This document shows, piece after piece, positions 13,257-15,082 of a stretch of 15,082 bases of DNA. The position numbers were made by a program, and so were the translations under genes. The notes below the pieces were generated by a model, which saw only the letters and a program-made list of their open reading frames with translations, did not search any database and was not told where the DNA came from. Each line of letters opens with the position of its first letter. Positions within the stretch are counted from its first letter, which is position 1. Source of the DNA: Actinomycetota bacterium (GTDB taxonomy: Bacteria > Actinomycetota > Thermoleophilia > UBA2241); contig PLTW01000082.1 in NCBI GenBank assembly GCA_003164655.1, positions 1 through 15,082 of the forward strand, in the 5' to 3' direction.

Positions 13257-14234
13257 ATGAACCAGCAGATGATGATCGAGGCCGCGGCGCTGTCGAAGCG
13301 CTACGGCGACACGCAGGCGCTCGACAAGGTCGACCTCGAGGTCCCCGCCGGGTCGATCCTCGGGGTCTTAGGCCCCAACGGCGCCGGCAAGACCACGGGC
13401 GTGCGCATTCTCACCACCCTGACCGCGCCCGACAGCGGCCGCGCCTGGGTGGCCGGCCACGACGTTGTCACCGACGCGCCGGCGGTGCGCCGCAAGATCG
13501 GCGTGACCGGCCAGGACGCCACCTTGGACGAGGCGCTCACGGGCCGCCAGAACCTGGTCATGGTCGGTCAGCTCAGCCGCCTGCCGCGTTCGCAGGCGCG
13601 CAGCCGGGCCGCCGAGCTGCTCGGCCTGTTCGAGTTGGACGACGCCGCCGACCGCGTGGTCAAGGGCTACTCGGGTGGGATGCGCCGCCGCCTCGACCTG
13701 GCCGCCAGCCTGGTCATGCGGCCTCCGGTCCTCTTTTTGGACGAGCCCACCACCGGCCTCGACCCCACCGGCCGGCAGCGCATGTGGGGCGTGATCCGCG
13801 GCCTGGTCTCCGAGGGCGTCACGCTCTGGCTCACCACGCAGTACTTAGACGAGGCCGACGCCCTGGCCGACAGCATCGCCGTGATCGACCACGGCCGCGT
13901 GATCGCGCAGGGCACGCCGCGCGAGCTCAAGTCGGCCACCGGCTCGCAGCTTCTCGAGGTCACCCTGAGCGCCCCCCACGCCGGCGCGGCGGCGACGGTC
14001 GCCGGCTTCGCCCTGGGCGTCGTGACCGTCTCAGACGACGGTCGCCGACTGCGCGCCGTCGTGCGCAGCGAGTCGGGCCTGGCCACGGCGGTGCTGCGCG
14101 CGCTCGACGCGGCCGGTGCGCTGGTCGACGACATCGCCATCCATCAGCCATCGCTCGACGACGTGTTCGCCACGCTGACCGGGGCCGACACGGCCGCCGA
14201 GAGCAGCGCCATCGTGGAAGGAGTCCTGGCATGA
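13257..14234 (+). CDS. ABC-2 drug exporter ATPase, daunorubicin-resistance (DrrA) type
   Basis: This 325-residue cytoplasmic ATPase pairs with the permease that follows. The ATG at 13257 follows AGGGGAG. Motifs: Walker A GPNGAGKTT (39-47), Q-loop Gln86 (GVTGQDATLDE), signature YSGGMRRRLDLA (138-149), Walker B VLFLDEP (158-164), and LTTQYLDEADALAD, in which Gln195 takes the place of the usual switch histidine. That Gln is normal for the DrrA subfamily. The C-terminal region (about 230-310) ends with HQPSLDDVFATLTG, the DrrA-type tail that supports dimer and permease contact. Two TTA leucine codons occur at residues 38 and 197, unlike the rest of the window. The gene overlaps the permease by four bases (ATGA) and is divergent from a TetR regulator. 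Confidence 0.95.
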   Translation: MNQQMMIEAAALSKRYGDTQALDKVDLEVPAGSILGVLGPNGAGKTTGVRILTTLTAPDSGRAWVAGHDVVTDAPAVRRKIGVTGQDATLDEALTGRQNLVMVGQLSRLPRSQARSRAAELLGLFELDDAADRVVKGYSGGMRRRLDLAASLVMRPPVLFLDEPTTGLDPTGRQRMWGVIRGLVSEGVTLWLTTQYLDEADALADSIAVIDHGRVIAQGTPRELKSATGSQLLEVTLSAPHAGAAATVAGFALGVVTVSDDGRRLRAVVRSESGLATAVLRALDAAGALVDDIAIHQPSLDDVFATLTGADTAAESSAIVEGVLA

Positions 14235-15082
14235 GCGCCACGACCGTACTGCCCGCCGAGGTCTACGCGCCGGGGCTCTTTGAGCGGCTGCGCTCCTGGT
14301 GGGGCGACGTCTGGGTCATGACCCGGCGCAACCTGATCCACATCAGCCGCGAGCCCATGCAGCTCTCCGACGTCACCATCCAGCCGGTGCTGTTCACGCT
14401 GCTGTTCATCTACGTCTTCGGCTCGGCCATGGTGCTGGCCGGCGGTGGCAGCTACAAGGCTTTCGCGCTCGCCGGCCTCCTGGTCATGAACCTGACGACC
14501 TCATCGGTGGGCACCGCCATAGGCCTGAGCACCGACCTGGCCACGGGGGTCATCAATCGTCTGCGCACGCTGCCCATGTCGCCCACCTCGATCCTGGTGG
14601 GACGCACGATCTCGGACCTGCTGGCGGCGGCGCTGTGCAGCACGATCGTGGCGGCCACCGGCCTGGCCGTCGGCTGGCGCCCCACGACCGGCCTGGCCGA
14701 GGTGCTCGCCGGCTTTGGCGTGGCCCTGCTGTTCAGCTTTGCGCTGAGCTGGATGAACGCCTGCCTGGGCATGGCGGTCTCGGGAGCGGAGTCGGCGCAG
14801 GGTATCGTCTTCATCGTCATCTTCCCGCTGGCTTTCGTGTCGAACGTCTTCGTGCCCACGCAGGGCATGCCCTCGTGGCTGGCGACGATCGCCAACTGGA
14901 ACCCGGTGAGCGCCGTGGCCTCGGCCTGCCGCGTGCTGTTCGGCAATCCCAACCCGTCGGGCACCATTCAGGCCTGGCCCATGCAGCACCCCGTGGCCGC
15001 CGCGGTGATCTGGTCGCTGGCCCTGCTGGCCGTGGCCGTGCCGCTGGCCGGACGTCTCTACGTGCGCCGTACGCGCGACTAG
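14231..15082 (+). CDS. ABC-2 type permease, DrrB-like
   Basis: This inner-membrane exporter subunit has 283 residues and is complete to the TAG at the last base of the window. The ATG at 14231 overlaps the ATPase stop and follows AAGGAG (14217-14222). A cytoplasmic N-terminus (LRSWWGDVWVMTRRNLIHISREPMQ, in two parts) is typical of ABC2_membrane proteins. Six hydrophobic helices follow, from PVLFTLLFIYVFGSAMVL to AVIWSLALLAVAVPLAGRLY. The coupling-loop stretch GVINRLRTLPMSPTSILVGR and the conserved PLAFVSNVFVPTQGMPSWLATIANWNP region are clear. With the DrrA-like ATPase it should export hydrophobic drugs, lipids or a self-made natural product. No biosynthetic genes are visible here. Confidence 0.93.
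   Translation: MSATTVLPAEVYAPGLFERLRSWWGDVWVMTRRNLIHISREPMQLSDVTIQPVLFTLLFIYVFGSAMVLAGGGSYKAFALAGLLVMNLTTSSVGTAIGLSTDLATGVINRLRTLPMSPTSILVGRTISDLLAAALCSTIVAATGLAVGWRPTTGLAEVLAGFGVALLFSFALSWMNACLGMAVSGAESAQGIVFIVIFPLAFVSNVFVPTQGMPSWLATIANWNPVSAVASACRVLFGNPNPSGTIQAWPMQHPVAAAVIWSLALLAVAVPLAGRLYVRRTRD

Noticed and set aside
13842..13850. Gln195 instead of His in the DrrA-like ATPase switch as a defect
   Set aside because: The TTQYLDEA form is the normal pattern of the DrrA subfamily, so it does not indicate loss of function.
1..15082. CRISPR arrays, tRNA or rRNA genes, transposase or integrase genes, phage genes, toxin-antitoxin pairs
   Set aside because: I looked for regular spaced repeats, tRNA-like folds, recombinase motifs and small paired genes, and saw none; the window is mostly transport, regulation and metabolic genes.

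Overview
This window is about 15.1 kb of very GC-rich bacterial DNA. It is gene-dense, with strong third-position G/C bias and short or overlapping gene junctions. Two solute-binding proteins carry twin-arginine signals that end in a lipobox. One of them continues into a poly-serine linker. With the DrrA-type drug exporter and TetR regulator, this suggests a high-GC Actinomycetota-like organism, perhaps a deep, uncultured soil or sediment lineage such as Thermoleophilia. That placement is inference; no rRNA or other marker gene is present. I see thirteen complete protein-coding genes and no RNA gene, insertion sequence, integrase, phage gene or CRISPR array.

Layout. (1) 91-1827 (+): a family-5 (peptide/nickel-type) ABC substrate-binding lipoprotein. 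No partner permease is visible. It is followed by an unusual intergenic block holding four GGCGCGCC 8-mers that form two hairpins. (2) 2048-2986 (+): a PAS-GGDEF diguanylate cyclase with an intact active site and I-site. It is convergent with (3) 3056-4345 (-), a 12-TM major facilitator exporter whose central loop is encoded by an 18-bp perfect palindrome. (4) 4594-5241 (+): a PhoU-like DUF47 protein, divergent from the MFS gene. (5) 5403-9560 (+): a complete ABC importer in the order binding lipoprotein, permease, permease, ATPase. It is of the polyamine/phosphonate/thiamine-like class, and a 16-bp perfect palindrome sits at the 5' end of the first permease gene. (6) 9648-13174 (-): a same-strand run that reads TetR regulator, fructose-6-phosphate-aldolase-type transaldolase, metallo-beta-lactamase-fold hydrolase (ATGA overlap), then a large calcineurin-like phosphoesterase (15-bp gap). 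(7) 13257-15082 (+): a DrrA/DrrB-type ABC-2 exporter, divergent from the TetR gene. The window ends exactly at the permease stop codon.

How the parts fit. The TetR/DrrAB pair looks like a classic self-regulated efflux module. The 82-bp divergent region holds two face-to-face sigma-70-like promoters whose elements are covered by an ACTNACCG-N2-CGGTNAGT palindrome, with a second, degenerate copy near the ATPase start. If transcription continues past the TetR gene, the regulator could also control the aldolase/hydrolase genes downstream. The polyamine-type importer forms one tightly packed operon. The most unusual sequence features are four: the two long perfect palindromes inside or at the edge of membrane-protein genes, the GGCGCGCC cluster, the interleaved inverted repeats upstream of the PhoU-like gene, and two TTA leucine codons, the only ones I found in the window, both in the DrrA-like gene.
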